From contig VHDH01000001.1 of NCBI GenBank assembly GCA_016871445.1, forward strand, positions 20,229 to 84,228: DNA of 64,000 nt. The letters are read 5' to 3'. The notes under the pieces are model-generated. The model was not told the origin of the DNA, searched no databases, and saw only the letters and a program-made list of their open reading frames with translations. Shown here in pieces: positions 43,060-51,616 of this stretch; positions within the stretch are counted from its first letter, which is position 1; each line of letters begins with the position of its first letter. Made by a program: the position numbers and the translations under genes. The DNA comes from Verrucomicrobiota bacterium (GTDB lineage Bacteria > Verrucomicrobiota > Verrucomicrobiia > Limisphaerales > SXTU01).

Positions 43060-43530
43060 ATGCTCCCTCTCCACGCCATTGCCGCCATGTCGCTTAACCG
43101 CGTCATCGGGGACGGTCCGCGCATCCCGTGGCACTTGCCGGAGGACTTTAAGTGGTTCAAGGCCACGACGCTCGGGCACGTGTTGGTGATGGGACGTAAG
43201 ACCTTTGAGTCCATCGGGCGGCCGCTGCCGGGGCGGGAGACCATCGTGTTAAGCCGCGCAGGCTGGAGCCATCCCGGTGTGCGTGTGGCGGCGGGCTTCG
43301 ACGCCCTGCCCGCGCTCGTGGGCGACCGGCAGGCCTTCCTCTGCGGTGGCGCGCAGCTTTATGCGCAGGGATTGCCGCGGTGCTCAGACCTATTCCTGAC
43401 GCTCGTGAAACGCGAGGTTGCAGGTGATGCATTCTTCCCGTCCTTCGAAGAGCGCTTCGAACTCATCGCCGAGCTGCGTGACACACCAGAATTCAAAATC
43501 CTGCACTACCGGAATCGTGGCGAGCAGTGA
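43060..43530 (+). CDS. folA: Dihydrofolate reductase
   Basis: NADPH-dependent reduction of dihydrofolate to tetrahydrofolate. The 156-residue product has the family N-terminus (AIAAMSLNRVIGDGPRIPWH), the catalytic acid in LPEDFKWFK, the cofactor segment VLVMGRKTFESIGRPLPGRE and FLCGGAQLYAQGLPRC, and ends with the usual beta strands (FEERFELIAELRDTPEFKI). Length and motif order are standard. No thymidylate synthase gene is adjacent. It lies 80 bases after the amidase and is convergent with ileS. Confidence 0.95.
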   Translation: MLPLHAIAAMSLNRVIGDGPRIPWHLPEDFKWFKATTLGHVLVMGRKTFESIGRPLPGRETIVLSRAGWSHPGVRVAAGFDALPALVGDRQAFLCGGAQLYAQGLPRCSDLFLTLVKREVAGDAFFPSFEERFELIAELRDTPEFKILHYRNRGEQ

Positions 43531-43586
43531 AGTGAGCACCCTTACACCTCTTGACCGTTGGGAGATTCGGACGCCGACCGGCGAGA

Positions 43587-46394
43587 CTATGAGGCCGCGA
43601 ATTGTTTCACGGCTTCAACACAACGCAGGCAGAGCGTCGGATGCTCCTTACTCGTGCCGACTTCGATTTCTGTGTGCCAGCAGCGTTCACATTTGGTTCC
43701 GTTTGCTTTCGCGACGGTGAAGGTGGTGGTAGTGGCTTGAGTGAATTGAAGTTGTGAGACGTTAAGTAATTCGCGCAGGTCGGCGGCGCGCGCAGACCAG
43801 TCGGTTGCGGAGCCCAGGTGCAGGCGGGCTTCGAGGGATTTGCCGATGAGCTTGGCTTGGCGGGCTTTTTCCAGCTCGGGTAGGGCCTGCGTGCGGAGTT
43901 GGAAGAGTTCAGTCCAGCCGGCGGTTTCTTCCGTTGCAATGGCGAAAGTCTTCGGCTCCCACTCGCTCAGATGCACGCTGGGCGTAGGCTTGCCGGGGAT
44001 AAATTCCCAGGCTTCGTCGGCGGTGAAAGCGAGCAAGGGCGCGAGCATCTGGCTGAGGCGCGTGATCATGCGGTGCAGCGCGGTCTGGCTGGAACGGCGG
44101 CGCGGGGAGTTGGCCGCGTCAGTATACATCCGGTCCTTAATGACATCGTGGTAGATGGCGGACAGCTCCACCGCTGCGAACTGGCTCACGCGCTGGTAGA
44201 CGACGTGGAACTCGTAGGCGTCGTAGGCTGCCACGACCGCCGCCTCCAGCTTTGCGAACTCGCCGAGCACCCAACGATCAAGGCCGGTGAGTTGAGCGTC
44301 GGGCACGGTGTGGCGCGCGGGGTCAAAGTCGTAGAGGTTCGAGAGCTGGTAACGGAGGGTGTTGCGGAGCATCCGGTAGGTCTCGCCGACTTTCTTGAGG
44401 CGTTCCTCGCTTACGACGATGTCGTTGCGGTAGTCTTGGCTGGCGACCCACAGGCGCAGCACGTCCGCACCGTATTCGTTGATATAACGGTCGGCGGTTT
44501 GGGGCTTGGTGTAGCCGCCTTGGCCCTGCTTGCTCTTGGAAATTTTCTCGCGGTCTTCATCCACCATGAAGCCGTGGGTGAGCACGGTCCTGAAGGGCGC
44601 GGCGCCGTTGCCGGCGAGCGAGAGGAGCAGGGACGATTGGAACCAGCCGCGATGCTGGTCGGAGCCTTCGAGGTAAACGTCGCACTGGAAGGGATGTTCT
44701 TTCCCGCGAATCTCCGGACGGCGCGCGATGACCGCTCGGCTGGAACTGCCGGAGTCAATCCACACGTCGAGAGTGTCGGCGGACTTGGCGGTGGCTTCGG
44801 GGCCGGTCCAGTCGGCGGGGCGGCAGAGCTGCCAGAGTTCGGCGGCGGTCTTCTCGAACCACACGTTGCTGCCGTGTTGCTCGAACAGGTCGGCGGCCTT
44901 GCGGACGATGGCGGCGTCGAGGATGGGTTCGCTTTGGGCGTCGTAGAAGGCCGGGATGGGTACGCCCCAACTGCGCTGGCGCGAGATGCACCAGTCGGGG
45001 CGGGATTTCACCGCGCCTTCGATGCGGTTCTTGCCCCAGTCGGGAATCCAGTTCACGCGGTTGATCTCGGCCAACGCGCGAGCGCGGAAGGTTTTTCCAT
45101 CTGCAGCGTGGTCCACCTTGATAAACCACTGGTCCATCGCGCGGAAAACGATGGGGGTCTTGCTACGCCAGCAGTGCGGGTAGCTGTGATGGTAGTTCTC
45201 CTGATGTGCGAGGGCACTGCGCGCGCGCAGCTCTTGGAGGACAGCATCGTTGGCGTCGCTACGGCCGTGCTTTTCGAGGATGGACTTGCCGAGCATCTCA
45301 GCGGGCATCTGCTGGTCGGCGGGCAGGTCGACGGTGTGGGCGAGACAGCCAGCATCATCTACGGGTGAATAGACAGGCAGGCCCACGCTGCGGCCGAGGT
45401 TGTAGTCGTCCGCGCCGTGCCCGGGCGCGATGTGGACGAAGCCGGTGCCGGTGTCGGCGGTGACGAAGTCGGCGGGGAAGAGCCGACCGGCGCGCGCGCA
45501 GAAGGGATGCTCGTAGGTGAGCGTGGCGAGTTCGTCGGCGGAGACGGTGCGTTCAATTTGATAACCGCCCGGCCAGGCGCATTTCTGGGCGACGGTTTCG
45601 AGTAGTGAGTTGCAGACGAGATAGACATTCCCGTCCGCGTGGATGCGCGAGTAAAAGAGCGAGGGGTTGAAAGCTACGGCAAGGTTCGCCGGAAGCGTCC
45701 ACGGCGTAGTGGTCCAGATGAGGAGGAAGGTGTTCGGCTCGCCCGCGAGCTTGAACTTCACATAGACCGACTGGCTTACGTGGTCGGCGTACTCCACCTC
45801 AGCCTCGGCGAGCGCGGTGCGGCAGGGAATGCTCCAATACACCGGCTTCTTGCCGCGATAAACGAAGCCCTGCGCGACGAGGTCGGCGAAGAGGCGCAGT
45901 TCGTCGGCCTCGTATTCTTTGTTGAGCGTAAGATAGGGATTCTGCCAGTCACCAAAGACGCCGAGGCGTTTGAATTGCGTGCGCTGGAGCTCGATGTATT
46001 TGCGGGCGTAAGCGTCGCAGGCGGTACGGATGGTGGCAGCATCGCTCGCGGTATCGCCGGCCTTGCGCATGTCTTGCGTGACCTTGAACTCGATGGGCAG
46101 ACCGTGGCAGTCCCAACCGGGGATATAGGGGGCGTCAAAGCCGCGCAGGGACTTGTATTTGACGATGATGTCCTTGAGCACCTTGTTGAGCGCAGTGCCG
46201 ACGTGGACATCGCCGTTGGCAAAAGGCGGGCCGTCGTGGAGGACGAACTTGGGCCGGCCCGCGCGGGCCACACGAATCTGCGCGTAAATGGCGTCAGCCT
46301 CCCAGCGGGCGAGGCGTTGCGGTTCGCGCGCGACGAGGTCGGCCTTCATGGCGAAGTCCGTGCGCGGCAGATTCAGCGTGTTCTTGTAGTCCAT
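43587..46394 (-). CDS. ileS: Isoleucyl-tRNA synthetase
   Basis: Class I synthetase charging tRNA-Ile. ATG at 46394 gives 935 residues (a TTG nine bases upstream is an alternative). The N-terminus has NLPRTDFAMKADLVAREPQR and the HIGH-type motif as GDVHVGTALNK. The editing domain region carries LIWTTTPWTLPANLAVAF. The KMSKS loop reads KISKSKQG, and the C-terminus has the bacterial zinc finger CERCWHTE with CLRC. The His-Val-Gly-Thr variant of HIGH is common in IleS. A 63-base gap separates it from the SDR gene upstream on the same strand. Confidence 0.97.
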   Translation of the reverse strand: MDYKNTLNLPRTDFAMKADLVAREPQRLARWEADAIYAQIRVARAGRPKFVLHDGPPFANGDVHVGTALNKVLKDIIVKYKSLRGFDAPYIPGWDCHGLPIEFKVTQDMRKAGDTASDAATIRTACDAYARKYIELQRTQFKRLGVFGDWQNPYLTLNKEYEADELRLFADLVAQGFVYRGKKPVYWSIPCRTALAEAEVEYADHVSQSVYVKFKLAGEPNTFLLIWTTTPWTLPANLAVAFNPSLFYSRIHADGNVYLVCNSLLETVAQKCAWPGGYQIERTVSADELATLTYEHPFCARAGRLFPADFVTADTGTGFVHIAPGHGADDYNLGRSVGLPVYSPVDDAGCLAHTVDLPADQQMPAEMLGKSILEKHGRSDANDAVLQELRARSALAHQENYHHSYPHCWRSKTPIVFRAMDQWFIKVDHAADGKTFRARALAEINRVNWIPDWGKNRIEGAVKSRPDWCISRQRSWGVPIPAFYDAQSEPILDAAIVRKAADLFEQHGSNVWFEKTAAELWQLCRPADWTGPEATAKSADTLDVWIDSGSSSRAVIARRPEIRGKEHPFQCDVYLEGSDQHRGWFQSSLLLSLAGNGAAPFRTVLTHGFMVDEDREKISKSKQGQGGYTKPQTADRYINEYGADVLRLWVASQDYRNDIVVSEERLKKVGETYRMLRNTLRYQLSNLYDFDPARHTVPDAQLTGLDRWVLGEFAKLEAAVVAAYDAYEFHVVYQRVSQFAAVELSAIYHDVIKDRMYTDAANSPRRRSSQTALHRMITRLSQMLAPLLAFTADEAWEFIPGKPTPSVHLSEWEPKTFAIATEETAGWTELFQLRTQALPELEKARQAKLIGKSLEARLHLGSATDWSARAADLRELLNVSQLQFTQATTTTFTVAKANGTKCERCWHTEIEVGTSKEHPTLCLRCVEAVKQFAAS

Positions 46395-46457
46395 GACTGC
46401 CAAAGAACGCGGACGCTAGCAGCCGGGCGGGGGTCAAGCAAGCGGCGCGGCGGCTCT

Positions 46458-47165
46458 TTAGATCCAGCGGGCAATGCGGCTATCGAGTTGGAAGCACTGG
46501 CCAGAGATATTGCGAGTGCCAGCAAGGAAGGCGGTGAAACGCGCAACCTCGGCGAGGTCGTTAAGGCGCCCCAGCGCATTTGCCTCCGCGAAGGCCTCGA
46601 GCTGCTTTGGCGTGAGGGCGGCGGTCATGGGCGTGGCCAGCACCCCCGGGAGTATGGCGTTCACGCGCACGTTGCGGGAGCCCACCTCCTTGGCGAGAGA
46701 GGTGGTGAGTCCAAGCAAGCCTGCTTTGGCGGCGGCGTAGTTGGCCTGCCCGCGATTGCCGGTTCGTGCGCTAAAGGAGGCCACATTGAGGATGTGGCCG
46801 TCTCGCTGTTTGAGCATCGGGCGGATCACGGCCTGCGCGCAAAGGAATGCGCCCTTGAGATGCACGTCGAGCACACGTTGCCAATCCTCATCTGTCAGCA
46901 ACCACGAAAGGTTGTCGGACGTGTTGCCAGCGTTGTTGATGAGCAGGTCAATCCGCTCCCAGCGCGCGAGCACTTGTGCCACCGCGGCGACGACGGCATC
47001 CCGCGAGGTTACATCCAGCGGCACGGGTAAAAGCGAATTGCCCTCCGGGTGAATGTTCTCTTGGTGGTAGCCCGCAGCCACGCACCATCCCTGCGCGGTT
47101 AACTCGGTAACAAAGGCGCGGCCCAGGCCGCCGGAGGCACCAGTGATGAGGGCGATGCGAGTCAT
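46458..47165 (-). CDS. Short-chain dehydrogenase/reductase, FabG-like
   Basis: A 235-residue NAD(P)H-dependent oxidoreductase. ATG at 47165 gives the Rossmann start RIALITGASGGLGRAF. LLINNAGNTSDNLSW is the NNAG motif. The catalytic Ser-Tyr-Lys set is present in NVASFSARTGNRGQANYAAA with Lys following, and RVNAILPGVLATPM follows as in ketoacyl reductases. It most resembles 3-oxoacyl-ACP reductase (FabG), but it sits outside a fatty-acid cluster, behind an amidohydrolase with which it overlaps by four bases, so the substrate is open. Confidence 0.85.
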   Translation of the reverse strand: MTRIALITGASGGLGRAFVTELTAQGWCVAAGYHQENIHPEGNSLLPVPLDVTSRDAVVAAVAQVLARWERIDLLINNAGNTSDNLSWLLTDEDWQRVLDVHLKGAFLCAQAVIRPMLKQRDGHILNVASFSARTGNRGQANYAAAKAGLLGLTTSLAKEVGSRNVRVNAILPGVLATPMTAALTPKQLEAFAEANALGRLNDLAEVARFTAFLAGTRNISGQCFQLDSRIARWI

Positions 47166-48427
47166 GCTGAAGGTTCGATGGCCCATTCACCAGCGATCAT
47201 CACGCCGGCGAGGTCGGGCGGTGTGTGGACGACGGTTTCCGCAGCGGATTCCAGCGCGGCTTTCGATCGCAACACGAGCAAATCCGCCTGCGCGCGGCGG
47301 GTCAGTTCGCCTAGGCGACCGCGTTCGCCCAACGCGGCGGCGGGGTTGCGCGTGACGAGATCGAGAAATTCCTCAGGCGCGAGGCCGGGTTGTTGTGCCG
47401 CGAACGCGCGCAGCTCAGCGAAGAGGTCTAGCTCGGGCTTGCGGCGATTGTCTTTGCCGATACTCGCGAGGCTATCCGTGCCGAGGCATAGGTTCACGCG
47501 GGCGTCGTGCAACTCAGTAAAGGGAAAAGGGGTGTGCCGGAAAAACGCATGACTGCGTGGGCAATGGACCACAGAGGCAGAGGCGCGCGCAAGCAGTCTG
47601 GCGTCGCCGGAGGCGAGGTGGTTGACATGGACAGCCAGGAAGCGCGGGCTAAGCAGCTTGAGTGCGGCGAGTTGCTGGACAGGTGAGCGCGTACCGCAGT
47701 CGTCCATGTCACGGCCGTTTTTGCGCAGCCAATTAAACATTGCACCTCGCCCGTTTTGGAACATGTCAAACTCAAGACCCGACTCAGCAACGTGCATAGT
47801 TAACGGCCAGCGAGCACGGTGCGCCGCCCGGCGAGCGAACTTGAGCAGCTCCGGATTGGTGGTATAGAGCGCGTGAGGCGAAAGCGCGGCGCGGCTGCGG
47901 CCGGCCGGCAATTCGTGAATCATGCGGGTGGCTTGCCAGACAAGCGTGGCTGGGCGCTGGCGGCGGCGGACCGAGATGAGTTCGAGAAACGAGATGACCC
48001 GCAGCGGCGTGGCGGTCCAAATCTCAGGCAGCAGCTCAGGCACGGCCTCGATATCGGCCACGGTGGTGCAGCCAGAGTGGAGGAGTTGCTTGGCGCCGTT
48101 GAGCCACGATTGCGCGTAGTCCGTGTAACCCCACGCAGCTTTGAGCGCGACAATCGCCTCGATCCAGTCGAGGAACGACCTGGGCGGCGGAATCGCGCCG
48201 GCCATGTCGGTGTAGTCGAGATGGCAGTGGGCGTTAACCAGGCCGGGCAGCACGATGGCATCACCAAGGTCGTGGACGCAGGCAGGTGCCTTGTGACGGA
48301 GGTCGCGCCAGCGGCCAACAGCAGCGATGCGCCCGCGGGAAACGAGAACCGCGCCGTCCTCAATAGCCGGTTGCGACACCGGCAGGATGATGCGGGCGCG
48401 AAGCGCGAGAGGCTTGGTCACAACCAT
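47162..48427 (-). CDS. Amidohydrolase-family deaminase (SAH/MTA or aminofutalosine deaminase-like)
   Basis: 421-residue metal-dependent hydrolase of the chlorohydrolase/cytosine deaminase-like group. Metal ligands are visible in order: NAHCHLDYT (HxH), LTMHVAES, VHVNHL and GTDSLAS (catalytic Asp). The N- and C-terminal small beta domain (AIEDGAVLVSRGRIAAVGRW; RRAQADLLVLRSKAALESA) is typical. Relatives deaminate S-adenosylhomocysteine, methylthioadenosine or 6-amino-6-deoxyfutalosine of the menaquinone pathway; sequence alone does not decide. It overlaps hpf by one base (TGATG) and the SDR gene by four (ATGA), so hpf, amidohydrolase and SDR form one translationally coupled operon. Confidence 0.82.
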   Translation of the reverse strand: MVVTKPLALRARIILPVSQPAIEDGAVLVSRGRIAAVGRWRDLRHKAPACVHDLGDAIVLPGLVNAHCHLDYTDMAGAIPPPRSFLDWIEAIVALKAAWGYTDYAQSWLNGAKQLLHSGCTTVADIEAVPELLPEIWTATPLRVISFLELISVRRRQRPATLVWQATRMIHELPAGRSRAALSPHALYTTNPELLKFARRAAHRARWPLTMHVAESGLEFDMFQNGRGAMFNWLRKNGRDMDDCGTRSPVQQLAALKLLSPRFLAVHVNHLASGDARLLARASASVVHCPRSHAFFRHTPFPFTELHDARVNLCLGTDSLASIGKDNRRKPELDLFAELRAFAAQQPGLAPEEFLDLVTRNPAAALGERGRLGELTRRAQADLLVLRSKAALESAAETVVHTPPDLAGVMIAGEWAIEPSA

Positions 48428-48774
48428 CAGGTGCTACGGCCACGCTCTTTGCTGCGGGAGGCCTCGGTGTGCTTCTTCGCCTTGGTCTTGTTGTGGCGTT
48501 TGCGGATTTGCTGCTCGATCTTTTTAGTGACGGCATCAACGGCCGAGTAAAGGTCGGCTTCATGGTCTTCCGCAAAGAGGTCTGGGCCGCGCATCCCAAT
48601 GCGCATGGAGCAGCCGAACGCCTTGTTGGGGTCGCGGGTATCGTCGTGCTCGATGGTGACGCGGGCATCAACCGTCCAGCGATCGAAATGTTCGAGCTTG
48701 TCGAGGCGGGCGAGGATGTGGTCCTCAATGGCCTTGGTTAAAGTCACATTGTGCGTTGAGAGAATCAACTTCAT
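48427..48774 (-). CDS. hpf: Ribosome hibernation promoting factor, short form
   Basis: Small ribosome-binding protein that stabilises idle 70S/100S ribosomes in stationary phase. The 115-residue product has the HPF/RaiA fold: LILSTHNVTLTKAIEDHILA, KLEHFDRWTVDARVTIEHDD, and GPDLFAEDHEADLYSAVDAV with KKIEQQIRKRHNKTK. It ends in a basic Lys/Arg/Ser tail and lacks the C-terminal dimerisation domain of long HPF. It is first in the operon with the amidohydrolase and SDR genes. Confidence 0.92.
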   Translation of the reverse strand: MKLILSTHNVTLTKAIEDHILARLDKLEHFDRWTVDARVTIEHDDTRDPNKAFGCSMRIGMRGPDLFAEDHEADLYSAVDAVTKKIEQQIRKRHNKTKAKKHTEASRSKERGRST

Positions 48775-48833
48775 GACCAGAGCTTGTTGGCGGGATTGCC
48801 GGATAGCCAGCCGGGAATTGGCGGAGGCCGGGC

Positions 48834-49184
48834 CTAGTTGCGCGGCGCGGCGTAAATGCGCGCCTCGGCTTCGGTGATCTTGCCGTCGCCATTCGTGTCG
48901 CAGCGACGGACGGCAGCGTTGAACGTAGCGTTCTCCGAGTCCCGCTCAGTGCGCTGCGCGTCAACGATGACCGGAATGATAAAGCGGCTGGTCTTCTCAT
49001 TGCGCTGGCGCGACTCGGGCGACTTGGTGAAGGCCTCGTAAAAGACGCGCGCGGCGGTGTCGCTCTCGAACTCGATCTTCACGCGCTCGACGTCGCGATA
49101 GATGGTCTCCTTGGTGGAAATGCAGGCCGTGAGGGATACGGCGAGGGCGGCGAGCAAGGCAAAGCGGGCAGGATGGGTTCTCAT
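48834..49184 (-). CDS. Small lipoprotein with a C-terminal EF-hand
   Basis: 116 residues. ATG at 49184 gives a lipoprotein signal (RFALLAALAVSLTAC, lipobox LTAC); the frame is open to 49241. The middle is helical with IYRDVERVKIEFESDTAARV and a Ser/Arg-rich KSPESRQRNEKTS. The C-terminus contains one complete EF-hand loop, DTNGDGKITEAE, with acidic residues at positions 1, 3, 5 and 12 of the calcium site as in calmodulin-type loops. A single EF-hand on an outer-membrane lipoprotein suggests calcium-dependent binding or dockerin-like contact, but no partner is evident. Not assigned to a known family. It lies 59 bases upstream of hpf on the same strand. Confidence 0.78.
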   Translation of the reverse strand: MRTHPARFALLAALAVSLTACISTKETIYRDVERVKIEFESDTAARVFYEAFTKSPESRQRNEKTSRFIIPVIVDAQRTERDSENATFNAAVRRCDTNGDGKITEAEARIYAAPRN

Positions 49185-49317
49185 GATTTTTGGGGTCCAG
49201 ATGGACAGGGAAAGTTTCGGGCGGGCGCGGGCCCGGGGCAAGCCCGTAAGGCATAGTTTGATGCGGGGGAATTACCCGCTCGCCAGTCACCTGCCCAAAG
49301 CTTTAGTTTCGTGCCGG

Positions 49318-50271
49318 ATGCTCGCCCTACCCAAACCCGAAGTCATTCTCACTCACGAGAGCGACCTTGATGGCCTGTTGTCCGGTCTGCTGCTACGCCG
49401 GCTAGCCCACAAGCTGTTTGATCAGGAAGTTCGACTGGAGGCGCACCATTACACGTCGTGGAAGCAGCGTCAGCTCCGCGAGCGCATGGCTTGGGTAAGC
49501 GACTTCGCCTTCGAGCCGCGCATGGACCGGCCTGACTGGCTCGTGCTGGATCACCATGCGACCGACACTCCAGCCAAGGAGGCCCGGCTCATCCATGATC
49601 TCGGCAAGTCCGCTAGCCTCCTCTGCTATGAGCTGTGTCGTGAGCACGACCTCGCCAAGCCGGAGCTGGACCGACTCGTCCATCTCAGCAACGTGGTGGA
49701 CCTCTATCTCGTCGAGGACCCAGATTTCGAGCTGGCTTGCGACTACGGCAATTTGGTGAAAACTTACGGCTTCTGGAATCTCCACGCACTCATCGAGGGC
49801 AACCCAGATAATTTGCTGAACCACCCACTACTGGAAGTCATGGCTGTGAAACGGCGTGTCGAGGATCCGCTGGGCTTTGCGTGGAGCCAGAAGAACGTCG
49901 TGGATATCAGCCCGACGGTCGGCTTCGTAGACACCGTGGTGGGCAACGCCAACAGCGTCGTCCACCGGCTGCTCAGAGAGAAGGCCACGCCATACGCCGT
50001 GCTGGTGACGCTTTTTGCGAAGTCAAACCGCACGGTCATCGCCAGTTTCCGTAGCGAGAACGGCGAGGCGCTTAAGGTCGCGCAGCAGCTTCAAGGCGGC
50101 GGCCACGCGAACGCCTCCGGAGCCACGCTTCCGCGCTCGGTGCAGACGGTTGAGGACGGCGTGTTGTGGTTACGTCAGGTGCTAAGTCCACAGGCCAAGC
50201 GCGGCGTAGGGTTGAACAGCTTAGAACAGGCGTTTGCAGCTCTGGAAGTAAAGCCCAAGGCAGGAGATTAA
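49318..50271 (+). CDS. DHH-family phosphoesterase
   Basis: 317 residues of the DHH/DHHA1 phosphoesterase superfamily (RecJ, NrnA, exopolyphosphatase relatives). ATG at 49318 is chosen; the frame is open to 49102, through the divergent lipoprotein gene. Motifs: LTHESDLDGLLSGLLL for metal binding, WLVLDHHATDTPAKEARLI for the DHH motif itself, and the C-terminal DHHA1 motif GGGHANASGATLPR. Members hydrolyse nano-RNA, cyclic dinucleotides, pAp or polyphosphate; the substrate cannot be told. The stop overlaps the convergent moeA stop by four bases. Confidence 0.85.
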   Translation: MLALPKPEVILTHESDLDGLLSGLLLRRLAHKLFDQEVRLEAHHYTSWKQRQLRERMAWVSDFAFEPRMDRPDWLVLDHHATDTPAKEARLIHDLGKSASLLCYELCREHDLAKPELDRLVHLSNVVDLYLVEDPDFELACDYGNLVKTYGFWNLHALIEGNPDNLLNHPLLEVMAVKRRVEDPLGFAWSQKNVVDISPTVGFVDTVVGNANSVVHRLLREKATPYAVLVTLFAKSNRTVIASFRSENGEALKVAQQLQGGGHANASGATLPRSVQTVEDGVLWLRQVLSPQAKRGVGLNSLEQAFAALEVKPKAGD

Positions 50272-51470
50272 CAGCGCAGCACCCGCACCATTGTGCCCGC
50301 CGCCAAGGTCGTTTCCGGTGGTAGGTCCACGAGGCCATTAGCCGCTGCAAGCGAGTGGAGCATGTGCGACGCTTGCGAGCCGGTGGAATGAACGCGGCCT
50401 TCGGCATCCACGCGCACACGCACGAAATGGCGGCGGTCGCCACGATTAACGAGCGGTGTGGCCAGGGTGCCAAGATGCGCTGGCAAACCGGTTTCCGCCG
50501 CGCCTTGCCAGCGCAAGAGCGCAGGCCGCACCAGCAGCAGGAAGGTGACAAAGGCTGACACCGGATTGCCCGGCAGACCGAAGAGAAACTTGCCCGCAAG
50601 CGTGCCGAAGATGAAGGGCTTGCCCGGCTTGATTGCAACCTTCCAAAACTCCAAGTTGCCACCTAGTTCGGCGAACGCGGCTTTCACAAAATCAAGTTTC
50701 CCCACGCTGGCACCGCCCGTCGTTACCACTACATCGCAATCAGCGAAGGCGCGTTGTAAAGCGGCGCGTGTTCGCGCGAGTGAGTCTGGCACCAGTGGAT
50801 AAGCGCGCACCTCCGCGCCGCCCTCGGCCAGCAGCGCACCCAGCATGGCACGGTTGCTCTCGTGAATTTGACCGGGTGCGAGCGGCTTGCCCGCTGGGCG
50901 TAGCTCGCTACCGGTGGCTAACACACCCACGCGCGGACGCCGAGCGACGCGCACGCCCGCGATGCCGACGGCCGCCAGCAGGTTCAGGTGTCCCGCGCCC
51001 AACCGCGTGCCAGGCGATGCGATGACCGCACCGGTTTTCACGTCCTCGCTCCGCAGGCGGATGTTTTCCCACGGGCGCACGCGGTCGAGTATTTGCACGC
51101 GGTCAGGCTGGGCCTCGCTGGCCCGCGTATCCTCTTGCATGACTACGGCGTCCGCCCCGCTGGGCAGCGGCGTGCCCGTGAAAATCCGCACGCAGGTCTG
51201 CACGCCCACGATACCCGGAAAGACTTCGCCTGCGCTTATCTGTCCAAGCAACCGCAGCGAGACAGGTTGATCTGGGCTGGCGGCAGCCACGTCCGTTGCA
51301 CGCACCGCGTACCCGTCCATGGCAGAATTATCGAAGGGCGGGAGGTCGAGCGGCGCAATTATAGTTTCTGTGAGGCAGCGCCCGGCGGCGGCAGCCACGG
51401 GGATTTTCTGTGCGCGGGCGGGCGGCATCGCGGCCAGCACCCGGTCAAGGGCGGCTTCGTAAGTCAGCAT
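50268..51470 (-). CDS. moeA: Molybdopterin molybdotransferase
   Basis: Inserts molybdate into adenylylated molybdopterin, the last step of molybdenum cofactor synthesis. The 400-residue product has the N-terminal LTYEAALDRVLA, the signature PPFDNSAMDGYAVRA, FTGTPLPSGADAVVMQED, the MoCF motif VVTTGGASVGKLDFVKAAF, and FLFGLPGNPVSAFVTFLLLV. A C-terminal beta domain closes the protein. Length is typical. No moaA/moaC/moeB is nearby. It runs convergent with the DHH gene and divergent from the SnoaL-like gene. Confidence 0.95.
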   Translation of the reverse strand: MLTYEAALDRVLAAMPPARAQKIPVAAAAGRCLTETIIAPLDLPPFDNSAMDGYAVRATDVAAASPDQPVSLRLLGQISAGEVFPGIVGVQTCVRIFTGTPLPSGADAVVMQEDTRASEAQPDRVQILDRVRPWENIRLRSEDVKTGAVIASPGTRLGAGHLNLLAAVGIAGVRVARRPRVGVLATGSELRPAGKPLAPGQIHESNRAMLGALLAEGGAEVRAYPLVPDSLARTRAALQRAFADCDVVVTTGGASVGKLDFVKAAFAELGGNLEFWKVAIKPGKPFIFGTLAGKFLFGLPGNPVSAFVTFLLLVRPALLRWQGAAETGLPAHLGTLATPLVNRGDRRHFVRVRVDAEGRVHSTGSQASHMLHSLAAANGLVDLPPETTLAAGTMVRVLRC

Positions 51471-51532
51471 GTCACTTGCGAACTAGCATGAGCCAAGCCG
51501 TTCACGGCGACAATCCGGCTCTGGCCTGGAAC

Positions 51533-51547
51533 CGGGAACCGTTCCCG
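51533..51547. promoter_or_regulatory. Perfect 7-1-7 palindrome in the moeA divergent gap
   Basis: CGGGAAC-C-GTTCCCG is a perfect inverted repeat with one central base, in the 146-base gap between moeA (minus) and the SnoaL-like lipoprotein gene (plus). The spacing matches the palindrome before the DUF1501 gene, but the sequence differs, so they are not the same operator. Role is unknown; a binding site serving either promoter is possible. Confidence 0.35.
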
Positions 51548-51616
51548 AGTGGCCTTTCCGTTTTTGGGCAAATTCCGCTGACTTGCCAGCCGGATGCCTT
51601 GCCGTAGCCTCTCGTC

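Noticed and set aside
43899..45368. 489-codon open frame on the plus strand
   Set aside because: Lies antisense inside ileS; no recognisable domains. GC-rich codon bias leaves long open shadows.
45639..47030. 463-codon open frame on the plus strand
   Set aside because: Antisense to the 5' half of ileS and the SDR gene, both firmly identified.
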